Source of the DNA: Chrysomallon squamiferum
Taxonomy: Eukaryota; Mollusca; Gastropoda; Neomphalida; Peltospiridae
DNA length: 32,500 bases
Assembly: GCA_012295275.1 (NCBI GenBank)
Contig: CM022671.1
Coordinates: 390,001 to 422,500 of the forward strand
Direction: 5' to 3'
The position numbers were made by a program, and so were the translations under genes. How positions within the stretch are numbered: the first letter of the stretch is position 1; each line of letters starts with the position of its first letter. Below the pieces are notes generated by a model. The model was not told where the DNA came from, did no database searches, and saw only the letters and a program-made list of their open reading frames with translations. This document shows, piece after piece, positions 1 through 12,180 of this stretch.

Positions 1-510
1 GTCAAATTACAATTACAACCCTGTGATGACAAAGAGAAAAATAACTGATATGACATACATCCTCAAACCTTCTAGAAAGAACTCAGGCAAGTGTTCGTAC
101 CAGTAAGAATCTCACCAGCATACGTCCACGATGATTCATAAGTCACGCAGTACTAGTTTCTAACGTGTATATTGGTGCATTGCTTTGTTTGTTTACAACA
201 AGTAGATGTAAGATCTTTGAACCTAATGAATTCCAAATGACGTTAATACACGACTGGGTAATTCTAGACACACACAAAAAATATGAACAGTAGCAAGCCG
301 GGATTCTGCAAATTACTAACACAAGAAAGAGAATAAAACTGATCTCTTTGACTCTAAATACAAGGCGCTAACAAGCAACTACAAGAAAAGATCTTAATTG
401 CTTTCTCGAACTGCATTTAATAAATAAACCACGAGCGAAAGAGAAACGTAAACGACAGAGGAAAAAAAAAGAGTCGAGAGAATCGACTGTATCAAAACAA
501 AGGTGAAAGA
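1..510. other. Unique non-coding stretch
   Basis: I see no long open frame, tandem repeat or recognisable RNA gene here. Composition is AT-rich with scattered short A runs (for example near 470). It may be intergenic or intronic; nothing in it discriminates. Confidence 0.6.
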
Positions 511-576
511 CATTATCTCTTTACAACGCCAACATTATCAGTTTACAACGCCATCATTATCAATTTACAACACCAA
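511..576. repeat. 22-bp tandem repeat, three copies
   Basis: Three adjacent copies begin CATTATC and contain TTTACAACGCC or a near variant, at 511-532, 533-554 and 555-576. They differ at a few positions each (CTC/CAG/CAA after CATTAT; CGCC/CACC near the end). This is a small minisatellite with no coding potential. Confidence 0.85.
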
Positions 577-659
577 CATGGACGCCTCATGTCCAACAGT
601 TGCGTTGTATTGAATCGTCAGAGTTCAAATCTGCTACACAGTGGACGAGAGGCGTGCTA

Positions 660-708
660 GTAATCACTCGCGCTATTTGTTTGCTCACCAGAGATCGCAA
701 GTGATTAC
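660..708. repeat. Imperfect inverted repeat, 13-bp arms
   Basis: The left arm 660-672 (GTAATCACTCGCG) and right arm 696-708 (CGCAAGTGATTAC) are complementary at 12 of 13 positions around a 23-base loop. It could extrude as a hairpin in DNA or RNA. No transposon ends or target duplications are seen around it. Confidence 0.7.
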
Positions 709-745
709 GAGTGTAGCGAAACACGTGGCTGTGATCACAGGTGGG

Positions 746-796
746 CAGTAGACACTCTTAGGCTGTAGACATTCTTAGGCTGTAGACACTCTTAGG
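746..796. repeat. 17-bp tandem repeat, three copies
   Basis: Copies lie at 746-762, 763-779 and 780-796, each carrying GTAGACAYTCTTAGG. They differ only at position 2 of the first copy and one internal C/T. The near identity suggests a young local duplication. Confidence 0.9.
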
Positions 797-860
797 CCGG
801 AAAAAACAAAAATGAGTTAATTCATAGGTCATGATAGACATGGGGATCGGGGTAATCAAG

Positions 861-1156
861 ATGAAAATGATGATGGTGATGATGATGATGATGATGATAA
901 TGATGTTGAGATAATTATGATGATGATGATAGTAGTAGTGAAAATACTTATACAGACGAAGACAGCGTCAGTGGCAGATGATTATCATGATCACAATGAT
1001 TACGACGAGGATGACATGAGATGATGATGATCACGACTAACATTATAAAGAAGATCATTTTGGGATGTTGTCGATGATAACGATGATATTTATAATGATG
1101 AACATAACGACTAACATTATGATGATAAAGGATCACTGACAATGATGATGATGATT
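861..1156. repeat. GAT-rich imperfect trinucleotide tract
   Basis: Runs of GAT/ATG dominate 861-940 and recur to 1156, interrupted by unique bases. A 14-base direct repeat, ACGACTAACATTAT, occurs at 1033-1046 and 1107-1120, 74 bases apart, so part of the tract was also segmentally duplicated. Open frames on either strand here (for example minus 948-1142, His/Ile-rich) are translations of the repeat. Confidence 0.85.
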
Positions 1157-1593
1157 TTTATCAAAATATGATAACGCCGATGTGGATGTTGCTGTGATGA
1201 TGGTGGACCACAGAGGCACTGATGCTGTGGTTGTTTCGTCTGACGTGCGCACGTTGAATCGTTCAAACAGAACTGCAGCAGCAAAGTGTCTGGATAAACA
1301 ACGTAACGCGTTTTGTTATTTTACAAACACTTTTCTAGCATTCAAGACACCTCAGCAAAATAAATGAATAACGTCTCAGCATTTCTCTGTTTAGATAGGT
1401 GTTTGTGCATGAGTGGTCTGCTTCCAGCATGTATGATGTCTCAGTCGTTGTGTGTGTATAGCAGAGGTAAAGTTATAGACACAGATTACACCATACGCTT
1501 ATGTAATTGTGCATGAGTATGAGTATCTGTTCGCGTATTTTTATGTGTATGTTATTGTTATTGTTATGTATATGTGTATGTGTATTTACTTGT

Positions 1594-1596
<3 letters not shown>
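1157..1596. other. Unique non-coding stretch
   Basis: There is a 61-codon plus-strand frame at 1182-1367 with no recognised domain. The rest is non-repetitive, becoming GT/AT-rich toward 1500-1596. I see no regulatory or RNA element. Confidence 0.5.

Positions 1597-1625
<29 letters not shown>
1597..1625. repeat. (TA)n microsatellite
   Basis: An uninterrupted alternation of T and A about 29 bases long ends at ATCAGTG. It is a self-complementary tract prone to cruciform formation and length change. Confidence 0.95.
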
Positions 1626-1628
<3 letters not shown>

Positions 1629-2201
1629 TGTACAAATGTCTAAATAAATGTATATAATATTATTTTTTATTTGTGTTTACTTTTTCTTTTTGTTTCAACT
1701 GTACTACAATACCTAATAAAGTGAATGGAAACAGAAGCATGAAATAGCCTATATATCAGTATTAGTATTATGCAACTATTTATATTTAATTTTCATCAAA
1801 TGTTGGTGATCTATGACAAAATAAAGAATCAATATGTTATTCGTAAGTTATTTTTCAGAAAAGTCCTCGGCGGAAATATCAGATGAAGTAGACTTTATGT
1901 ACTCAGTGTAAATACTTTATTGTTATTAAAGGCTGGTGACAAGTTACCAATAACTTGCATTCGTATGCAGTGTGTTATTTATACTGGATGAGTTATTTTA
2001 AGAAACGTCATTACTGGAAGAATCCTGTTAGCGGAGAGAAAGGTTGGCAACAACATGACGCAGATACATCAAACTGAACGCGGCTCCATCAACTGAGGTG
2101 ATCAGCTTGTGTTTTCATGGACGTCATTCGTGTTTATTTTAGCGTGCTGCTAAGACAGGTCTATCTGGCCACATGCTGTTTATGAATCAATTTGAAATTT
2201 G
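1626..2201. other. Unique AT-rich stretch
   Basis: This holds no open frame of note and no clear repeat. Isolated AATAAA hexamers occur, which are expected by chance at this base composition, so I do not call a polyadenylation site. Confidence 0.5.
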
Positions 2202-2237
2202 TCTGTGTGTGTGTGAGTGAACGATGGAGAGCGTACG

Positions 2238-2288
<51 letters not shown>

Positions 2289-2436
2289 CGATGGAGAGCG
2301 TACGATGTGTGTGTGTGTGTGTGTGAACTATGGAGAGCGTACGATGTGTGTGTGTGTGTGTGTGAGTGAGTGAGTGAGTGAACGATAGAGAGCGTACGAT
2401 GTGTGTGTGTGTGAGTGTGAGTTTGTGTGTGTGCGT
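2202..2436. repeat. Compound (TG)n minisatellite with a 22-bp sequence repeated four times
   Basis: Four near-identical 22-bp copies (core GGAGAGCGTACGATG; copy 4 has ATAGAG) sit at 2219-2240, 2286-2307, 2325-2346 and 2380-2401. They are separated by (TG)n or (GAGT)n runs of different length. The compound unit was apparently duplicated as a block, after which each (TG)n spacer drifted independently. Confidence 0.9.
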
Positions 2437-3014
2437 GTATATGTTTATATATAAATTCGTGAGAAGCAGCCCGAAATATATTCGAAAGTGAATTAAAAGT
2501 TCAAGAAGATGAAATACGTTTTGGCATAATGTCTAAATTCGCTGAACAGCAGCTACTAAAGTCTATTCCTGAATTATTATATTAATACAATAGCACAATT
2601 TTTTTTTTGAACTCTTGTAGTGAAAATTCGGTCAATTTATAACTCGCTACTAAGCACTAACAATAACATAATCAGGATTAGGTAACTTTGTCTGATGGAG
2701 TGAGTGAAGATACCACCCCGTTAGTTAATTAAAATGATATTCAACAAAGCTTTTTACTTCTCTTTTTTTTTTTCGATTCTTCATATTAGTATCAGACAAG
2801 TAAGTATCTTTCAGTTTTAGAATTCGATCGAAAACTAATTTTAACTTATCTTCATCACTGATACTATAACAATTAATAATACTTTTTTTTCCCCTATTTT
2901 TTCTGTTTTGATTATTTTTGTCTGCTAAAGATTTCCATTCAGGATGAGATAACTCTAGAGATACGATCTCTTTAGTTCATTACAGTGACCTTCAAGAAAA
3001 GTTGTTATTTTGGG
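2437..3014. other. Unique AT-rich stretch with short T runs
   Basis: T runs lie near 2600, 2764 and 2884. Nothing resembling a gene or RNA is present. Confidence 0.5.
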
Positions 3015-3176
3015 GCGTTTTTCGTTCATTTCGTTCTTTTTTTTTTTTTTACTTTCGATTGTTTCTTTCTTTCGTTTTTTGATTTTTTTTTTCTTCCCTT
3101 CTTTTACTTTTTTTTTTATATCTTTACTTGATAACTCTATTTCTTCCTTTCTCTTTTCTTTTCTCTCTCTTTCGTT
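3015..3176. repeat. Polypyrimidine tract (T/C-rich)
   Basis: The plus strand is almost all T and C over about 160 bases, with runs of T up to 14 and TTTC/TCTT clusters. Frames through it encode Phe/Ser (plus) or Lys/Glu (minus) strings and are artefacts. Such a tract could also serve as a splice-acceptor pyrimidine stretch, but no exon is evident beside it. Confidence 0.8.
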
Positions 3177-3494
3177 TTGCACCTTTCACAACACTCTTGC
3201 ACACCTGTTGTTATCAGAGTTTCGTTCTGAGTGTAAAGCCACGTGTCTCACTGTATGTTTGCAGTTTTTAATCTTGTGCGAAGATCAGGCAGAGGAAACC
3301 GCTCGCCGTTTGTCAGAACCGAGGACACAAATGTTCAAACTCTTGTAGCGAAAAGTCTTAAACACTTTGAGAAAACCTGAACGCTGTTTGCATTGTCTGG
3401 TATGGAACACAGGCATTGCAAGATACAAAAAATTATGAATAGATTTTAAAATTGGATAAATCTGAATGTTATGTTTTAATCTAAACATAATTTT

Positions 3495-3496
<2 letters not shown>
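3177..3496. other. Unique non-coding stretch
   Basis: Moderate GC around 3200-3330 but no recognisable product in any frame and no repeat. Confidence 0.45.
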
Positions 3497-3548
<52 letters not shown>

Positions 3549-3550
3549 TT
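3497..3550. repeat. (AC)20 followed by (AT)n
   Basis: A pure AC run at 3497-3536 passes into ATATATAT and TTTA repeats. The alternating purine-pyrimidine run is a potential Z-DNA former. Cys-Val or His-Thr frames across it are artefacts. Confidence 0.95.
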
Positions 3551-6093
3551 ATTTATTTATTAAAATATACGAACATCACCTAAATACTGATTACGTGCTG
3601 GCAGATTTCCACAATTCTGAACTCTACATCAACGTTTTGAAAAATAAAGATGTCAAACGCCAGTTTTGAAATTTTAAATTAAGTGAACATAGACAGAAAA
3701 GAATCTTAATACCCAGGAAGTTTTATTTGGGTTAACTAATCAGGAATACGTTTAATATAAAGACTTCCTTAACAAACAAAAAGAAAGCTTTAACCAGGAA
3801 CTTAAGTGATGTTTCTGTTCGGTAAAGTACAGCACTTTGACATCAAAGGATCTGCCTCCTATATCAGCAGATCTGCTTTCCAAACATTAACTAACCAATA
3901 TGAACGATATTTCTTAGTTATTGCCTCAAACACACTTAACCAAATTTCTACGTTTTTTTATTGACGCTACACACTTGTTCCAAAGCAGATGTAACTCTAA
4001 ATACAGTGCGCCGTCTGGCGGGGAACAGATCCTTGTGTTTTTCTTTCCAGTTAAAACAGCAAGTCTACATTCTATGCATAATAAGATGTCAGGGATGTGC
4101 GCGCTACAACTGATGGCAGAATAAACTACGTTTCTTTCAGATAACCTGTCTGAATACAGCTCGACTGTCATTAAGTAAATTTATTACAGGACGTGATTTT
4201 CACATTTTACATCCCGTAGCGGAATGAACCTCATTCCCAATATGGTATCGTCCGGTAATGAAATATGACGTGATACTTAAACGGGACGTCCTGTTTTCAT
4301 TCATAAAATTCTGCGATGTTTTCTAACTGAAGTCTCCAGAAAATATTCTTACTTAAATAAAGATTACTATATTTTTTTTTTTCTTATTAAATATAAATGT
4401 ATGCATTGTGTACTAAGGCTGTCATGGTGGAATATGTTTTAATTTTTTTGGAGTAAGTCACTGATTAACCGTTCTTTCTGTCACTGTTCACGAGTTTTGG
4501 TGTGGAATTTTTCCCGGTAGGTAATTCCATCTACTATCACAGGCTTTGATAAAATATCACAAATCTCTGAAACAAAACCTGTGTAAAAGTTTATTTAATG
4601 TTTTTCTCATACGGTGACTCTATGATTTGTGCTCGCAAACTATTATATTATCTCGACAGTGTAAACACTGCCCCAAACTGACTTCTCAAACAATTGTCCA
4701 GTGTTTTTCTCTAATAGCTACCATCCAGATACAACTAGTAATATTAGTATTTTTTCTCTGATCTACTCTTTTTTTAAACTTGGCAGGGAGTGAGTGAGAT
4801 AATCGAAGTTACTGTGTCACGTGCCAAGGTACAACGTGTTTCCGCTTGAAGCAGACGTCTCACTGATCTGTCGTCCGGGTTTTGTAAAACAGAACAGTTA
4901 AGATAGATTATCTTTTTTCCCAACAGTCTAAATTTATTCATACAATAACAAATAGCACTGAATAATAAATAAACAAAATTACAATTATTCTTGCTCGTTT
5001 TCTTGTAATTCGCTTCGACAAGTTGGTTAGTGAGAAAGGCGTTTTAGTAAGACTATTGGTGACTATTGGTTAAAACAAATAATCTTTGATATTTCGTAAG
5101 GTTTAAGACTGATAAAGTTGTAAGATGTTAGCATGCACAATGAGTACCGATCCTGCTGTTATGAAACTAGAATGAATGTTTAAAACCACACCTTCGATAT
5201 TCGGGTATAGAGGAGCAGAGTCTAGCGAGAAGAATTAATCACGTGACCAAACGCGGTTCTTTCAGCTAATATCGTCTGCCAATACGTTTTCGTCTGCCTT
5301 ATCTCAAAGACAGCAGAAACCCGATACGATCGGATCTGTTACCGGTGACGTATCCGTTAGCCTACTAACATCGTGTTATTTGCCCAATAACCACAATTAA
5401 TTAGAAGAAACAGTTGGCCACGTAAGTAATGCGAAATGCGTGCGTACTGTTAAGCAATTATTTCCACGGCATCGTCAGTTATCGCGTTGTATAAGGAAAA
5501 GTCGAAGGGTTCGAACAAGCCGAGACATGTGCGCGTGAACGTAATTACAGTCAATAATTACTTCGCATTGGCAGCAGCAACCACTTCAGTAAAACCTGGT
5601 GATTCACAACCATTTTTAAAAGGTTCAAACAAAGGCCACGATTTTGCCAGTTAACATGAAACAGATATTTTCGTAACCCGTTTGATTAGGTTGTTGTGGA
5701 GGGCAATTATGACTCTTTGCTTCAAATTAGCGATTAAAAATAAGCAAATAGATTTTTTTTTTTTTTTTTTGTGGTTTTCAGTGTGTCAAAAAATTGGTCT
5801 AAATGCTAATTGGTGGTTTGTTCCAGTAAAAGAATAATTCTGAGAGACTTTAGGGTTTTTTATTATTATTTGTGTGCATTACGGTTTTGACCTCATTTTA
5901 GAAGTACGAATCTATGTCTACAATTTGCATTTCAACTTCGTTATGTTTTTTAAAAAGACGAAGAGTTCAGAATTATGACTTTCTGCCAACAGTTAATCTG
6001 TTAATCTGTTAGTAGGTTAGTAGAAAATGATAACTTTATTTTTCATAATCATGCTTCTTTTAAATGTACGTGGATAAAGCTTTGAACTTTTCT
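3551..6093. other. Long mostly unique segment
   Basis: About 2.5 kb without tandem arrays. It holds a 9-bp inverted pair ACAGGACGT/ACGTCCTGT (4186-4194, 4286-4294), a palindromic TCACGTGA E-box at 5239-5246, an 18-base T run at 5753-5770 and a B-box-like GGTTCGAAC at 5508-5516 without an A-box. Small frames (3921-4124 plus, 3926-4171 minus) encode nothing recognisable. It could be intron or intergenic DNA. Confidence 0.55.
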
Positions 6094-6245
6094 CACATAT
6101 ATACATACATACTTACATACATACATACATACATACAAACAAATATATATACATACATATATACATACATAGATACATACATACAAACATATATACATAC
6201 ATACATACATACATAGATACATACATACAAACATACATACATACA

Positions 6246-6279
<34 letters not shown>

Positions 6280-6400
6280 CAAACATACATACATACGAGC
6301 ATACATATATACATACATACATACAAACATACATACATATATACACACATACATTCATACACACGTGCATGCATATATACATAGTTCACATATAAAATAT
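6094..6400. repeat. (ATAC)n tetranucleotide array
   Basis: About 300 bases of ATAC/TACA units, interrupted by AAAC, TATA and GAGC variants. The minus-strand Met-Tyr-Val-Cys frames are repeat translations in three registers. Interruptions increase toward the right end, as expected for an ageing microsatellite. Confidence 0.95.
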
Positions 6401-7733
<1,333 letters not shown>

Positions 7734-7954
7734 ATCATCATCATTATTATCATTACTGTTACTACTACTACTACTACTACTATCATCATCATTACCATTA
7801 TTATTACTAATATTAGTATCATTATCATCAACATCATTATTATCATCATCATCATTACTGTTATTATTATCACAACTGTATCATTATCATCAATATCGTC
7901 ATTATTTTCATTACTATTATTATTATCATCATCATTATTACTGTTGTTGTTGTA

Positions 7955-7990
<36 letters not shown>

Positions 7991-7991
7991 T
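7734..7991. repeat. Compound trinucleotide tract (ATC/ATT, ACT, then TTG)
   Basis: Order along the plus strand: ATC/ATT units from about 7734, an ACT run around 7759-7780, more ATC/ATT with variants, then TTG units from about 7941 to 7991. The poly-Ile/Thr/Leu plus-strand frame at 7692-7955 is a repeat translation. The motif change within one tract suggests sequential slippage from point variants. Confidence 0.9.
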
Positions 7992-8982
7992 TACCTGGTG
8001 TGCAGGAAACCATTGTTTGCGTATTACACAGTTCTAGATTTTCCTCTCCTAACCTGTAATGGGTGTTAGTCGGATCAAACGAATTCAGTGTTTACGAGTT
8101 CCTGACATTTCCTTGTGGAAAATACTCTTAGCGACATCTGCGGCGATGTTGGCCTCCTTTTAACTACATCTGCTGCGTGCATGACGTGTACGACTCGATG
8201 AATGTAACAATGTCTGAGTCGTAGACGTTGGTATGTTTTTCTTCCTCCATTCATAAAATAGCTGCGTCGTTGTAATCTGTTACTTGGACCGCACGGATCT
8301 GTGTCAGGTTTGATTGAAAAAAACTGGGTTTTTTAAATTTTAAATTTTGATATCGAAATTTTAAACAAAAATCTGGGTGATTAAAAATTATAAATTAAAA
8401 ATAAATATTAAACAAATGTTTTAGTAACAGGATAATAAACCATTGTTAATATATTTAGTTTCATAGAAAAGAATGAAAAGTTATAATTTTCATGTTATGT
8501 GATAAACGTGTTTATATGTATTTGTGTATGTATGTATGTTTGTCTGTTTGTGAGTGCTTGTGTGAATGTGTTTGATGTAATGTATTAGATGGCGTTATAC
8601 ATATATGTTAAGCGATATTACATTTTGTATCATAAAATAATGTTATGAAGTGATGATATATGGCATAATATGTTCAGTTTCATGATTAAAAATGGTAAAC
8701 AAAATGGACAACGAAATATAAATGTAAAATGGTATGTGATATGTAGAGGGTTTTTTATGTATAAATATGTATTAATCGGATGCAAATTTCTTTCTTTTAA
8801 ATAAGGTTTGATAATCTTAAATCACAATTATCGCTGAGATCGGTTTACTAAGAAGACGAATAGTTATAACTAAACAGATACATCGTCTGAATTTGCTTTT
8901 ATCAACTTAAATTCTACTGAAAGGTGCAAATAAATGATGGCTTGCAAATAACTGGAAACGAGCAGCAGCAGATGTTCTCCGA
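7992..8982. other. Unique stretch, AT-rich in its right two-thirds
   Basis: Contains the hairpin at 8189-8223, short TATG/TTTG words near 8525-8560, and otherwise no open frame or repeat of note. Confidence 0.5.
8189..8223. repeat. Inverted repeat with perfect 8-bp arms
   Basis: TACGACTC (8189-8196) pairs with GAGTCGTA (8216-8223) across a 19-base loop. The surrounding 130 bases are richer in GC than the flanks. No gene assignment follows from it. Confidence 0.6.
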
Positions 8983-9505
8983 GTTGTGTTTAAACTGAGA
9001 ATTACGCCACATAACGCGTTGTTTTTAAACTGAGAATTACGCCACATAACGCGTTGTTTTTAAACAGAATTACGCCACATAACGCGCTGTTTTTAAAGTG
9101 AGAATTACGCCACATAACGCGTTGTTTTTAAAGTTTAAAACGCGTTGTTTTAAAGTGAGAATTACGCCGCATAACGCGTTATTTTTAAAGTGAGAATTAC
9201 GCCGCATAACGAGTTGTTTTTAAACAGAATTACGCCACATAACGCGTTGTTTTTAAAGTGAGAATTACGCCACATAACGCGTTGTTTTTAAAGTGAGAAT
9301 TACGCCACATAACGCGTTGTTTTTTACGTTGTTTTAAAGTTTTACGTTCACAAACGCGTTGTTTTTAAAGTGAGAATTACGTTCACATAACGCGTTGTTT
9401 TTAAACTGAGAATTACGCCACATAACGCGTTGTTTTTAAACTGAGAATTACGCCACATAACGCGTTTTTTAAAGTTGAATTACGCCACATAACGCGTTGT
9501 TAAAT
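8983..9505. repeat. 35-bp CpG-dense minisatellite, about 15 copies
   Basis: Fifteen units start GTTG-T-run-AAA and end ATTACGCCACATAACGC. Full 35-bp copies include 8983-9017, 9018-9052, 9086-9120, 9246-9280, 9281-9315, 9394-9428 and 9429-9463; others are 32-36 bp through small deletions. Two copies (9121-9143 and 9316-9357) are rearranged. Most junctions create AACGCGTT, an 8-bp palindrome containing ACGCGT. Variants ACTG and AGTG after the T run define two subfamilies, and a third form lacks two bases in this region. Confidence 0.93.
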
Positions 9506-10515
9506 ATTTATCTCTTTCTTTTCTTCACGTTCTGGTGTAAGAACGTCAACCGGTGACGTCATCTAGGTTTAGTCTCTAGTGGCATCTGACATGTAATGGA
9601 AAGAGTAAGTTTTAATTTGTTTTCATTTCCAAAGCACCAGTAAGATTTGTTCTTTTAATTATTTGTGTACATGCGTAAGCAAAATGAAAGATTATTACAG
9701 ACGCCCTATAACGTCTGGCAGGTATTTCCTGCGGAAGTGACGTATGTACTATCTGTCTCGTCTTCAGTTGGGATCATTAAACAGTTTATTAGCGAGTTCC
9801 ACTTTGCTTCCTTCTCCTTTTTCTTCTGTTTTATCATTTTATTATAGGTTTGCTTCATGAAACAATGGCTCCCATATGTTTTCCAAAACTGCCACAGCGC
9901 TCTAATGAATGCCAGTGTTATTACTGCAGTCTATTCTGTGCTGTTTGACATGTCGATGGATATCCCAGTGCAGATACTCAACAACGCAGGTTCGACTGCT
10001 GACACAGAAGGGCGTGTGTTTTTGTTCCTTACGAACAAATAATCGTGACTCGCGCTTTCAGTATTGTACAAGCTTTACGCCAACGAGGATCAGAGAAGTG
10101 CTGTGAAAATTTATTGAATCACGATAAAGATAAGATGGTGTTATTTTTATTAGCAAATGCTGGGTTGATGTAATCAGTAACGGCGTATAAATACACAATT
10201 TCCAGATCTTACGTTAAACAGAATCTGCACTTTATTATAAAATAGTTCCTTTTTTTTCTTCATTATTTTCTTTGTGTTCAGGGATGTAACATCAGTGAAA
10301 CCTGTTCAGCGAGTGCACGGGCGGATCAAACAAAGTGATTCCTGCACTGTAGTAAATAATGTTCAATACATTTGTGGATTAACATTTTATTATGCGTCAT
10401 ATAAAATATATATTTAACTATCACTTTCAAAATAAATATATTAAAACCCGAATTTTATAAAACACTTCTATTTATTATTATTGTTATTGTTGTCTCTTTT
10501 TTTCTTCTTTTTATA
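9506..10515. other. Unique stretch with two small in-frame ORFs
   Basis: Two plus-strand frames, 9665-9847 and 9857-10042, share a reading frame separated by one TAG and nine bases. The second (61 codons, starting MKQWLPYVF) has a higher GC content and a mixed amino-acid composition, unlike the repeat-derived frames elsewhere. I recognise no family. A CRE palindrome TGACGTCA lies at 9554-9561. I do not call a gene. Confidence 0.4.
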
Positions 10516-10602
10516 TACCCACAGATACATATACATACGTACGTACGTACATACACACATACATACACACATGCATATATACATACATACATATATAAAC
10601 GT
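10516..10602. repeat. Degenerate (ATAC)n/(ACGT)n tract
   Basis: ATAC units with ACGTACGT and CACA interruptions cover about 85 bases. It shares its motif with the arrays at 6094 (same strand) and 10886 (complementary strand). Confidence 0.85.
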
Positions 10603-10885
10603 ATTTACGCAAACGTACAGGAACACACACAAACAATCCCATACATATAAACATATATCTGCAAAAATATAGGTAAACCAAGAATATATCTGGTGTTAAT
10701 GAATATTTAATGTGTTGAGTTATATATGTTCAGTTATATATGTTCATGTTAATACCAGCCTACAAATGATTTGTTGGGGGTTTTCTCCAAAAGTATTAAA
10801 GCCGGCTCTAAACTACGCAATAGGCATTTAATTTGTTGAAAGCTGGAATCAATTTTTACTGCTATTACTATATATTTATTTATTT
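10603..10885. other. Unique AT-rich spacer
   Basis: Contains a duplicated TTATATATGTTCA word near 10720-10745. Nothing else is recognisable. Confidence 0.5.
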
Positions 10886-11072
10886 ATGTATGTATTTATG
10901 ATTGTATGTATGTATGTATGTATGTATGTATGTATGTATGTATGTATGTATTTATTTATTTTTGTATGTATGAATGTATGTATGTATGTATGTATGAATG
11001 TATGTATGAATGTATGTATGTATGTATGTATGTATGTATGTATGTGTGAATGTATGTATGTATGTATGTATG

Positions 11073-11101
<29 letters not shown>
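10886..11101. repeat. (ATGT)n tetranucleotide array
   Basis: About 216 bases of TGTA units with a few GAATG, TTTA and TGTG interruptions. It is the reverse-complement motif of the array at 6094-6400. Open frames across it on both strands are repeat translations. Confidence 0.95.
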
Positions 11102-11104
<3 letters not shown>

Positions 11105-11727
11105 AAAAATTCAATTAAGTGATCCCTATATAGGTTTTGAACAAATAATTTACTTAAATACGTGTTATTTACGAATAATATATGAGGAGTTGCCTGAGTT
11201 CGAGACTTCATCCAAGGGTGCTGAATGCTTCGTGTGTGTTTTCCAGCTCCGTCCCATGACTCGTGTTTCAAACACCAACGTTTTCACCTTCTTATAAAAA
11301 CATTCGTTGTTTCCAGTCGATAAAATAACCTTTGGACAGACCGGAATGAGGCCCTGAGCTGTGGAAAGTTGTTGTTCTTTGCTTCATGTTTGATAAAAGT
11401 GAATAAGGATACATAACAAATTATTAGAGGCCATTTCAGACTGTGAAGATTCTAAGCTGCACTTTGTTAGCTCGTGTTAAAATCGGCTCTAACACTTGCG
11501 TTACCTTTTACGCATCATAAATATGATAAATGTTATTTTTAAACTGCGTTGAAGTTTCGCTGAACAAATAGGCGTTTATTCATTAAGTTATTACGTAACA
11601 CTCGCACTGTATTAATGCATAGCTGATTCGCTCAGTGTGAGTTAATAACTGAAACAACAGATGGTGACGATTCGACAGAAGGTAATGTTGTTTGATGTTT
11701 GTTGTTACCATATGACGTAATAGACAC
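11102..11727. other. Unique non-coding stretch
   Basis: No repeat or recognised frame. The stretch 11200-11360 is GC-richer than the rest. Confidence 0.45.
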
Positions 11728-11959
11728 TGAACGGGCGAGAGAACGAGCGAGATAGACACAGATATACTATTAGACAGAAAGAGTCAGAGAGAAAGAGAAA
11801 CAAAAAAGGGAATGACAGCCAGAGAGAGAGAGAGAGGTTGAGAAAGAGAGAAAAGAAGAAAGAAAAAGAGAAGGGAGGGATAGAGAGAGGTAAACGCCAA
11901 GAGACTGAACAAGTGAGTTTGAAAGAAAAGAGAAAAAGATTGAAAAGAGCAAGAGCCTG

Positions 11960-12031
<72 letters not shown>

Positions 12032-12044
12032 TGTGTGTGAGAGA

Positions 12045-12100
<56 letters not shown>

Positions 12101-12180
12101 CAGAGAGAGAGAGAGAGAAGAGAGAAAGAGAGAGGAAAGCCGAGCGACAAAACGAGAAAAAGAAGTAGAAAGAAAAGAAT
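11728..12180. repeat. Polypurine tract with (GA)n cores
   Basis: The plus strand is strongly purine-biased over about 450 bases. Near-pure (GA)n lies at 11963-12028, 12040-12058 and 12061-12091, split by a GTGTGTG insert (12030-12038), a single T (12060) and AAGACAGACA variants. Minus-strand frames of up to 211 codons here are Ser/Leu/Phe-rich translations of the complement, not proteins. Confidence 0.93.

Noticed and set aside
2609-3352. Short dispersed repeat AACTCTTGTAGYGAAAA near 2610 and 3337
   Set aside because: A 16-of-17 match between two places in an AT-rich 32-kb window can arise by chance and there is no extended similarity around it.
4186-4294. 9-bp inverted pair as the ends of a small DNA transposon (MITE)
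   Set aside because: The arms are short, no flanking TA or other target duplication is evident, and such pairs are expected by chance over 30 kb.
5508-5516. B-box-like GGTTCGAAC suggesting a tRNA or SINE on the plus strand
   Set aside because: No A-box at suitable distance and no foldable cloverleaf could be drawn around it.
8983-9505. CRISPR array, because of regular repeats of about 35 bp
   Set aside because: The repeats are directly adjacent with no unique spacers, and the context is eukaryotic. The same applies to 14770-15568.
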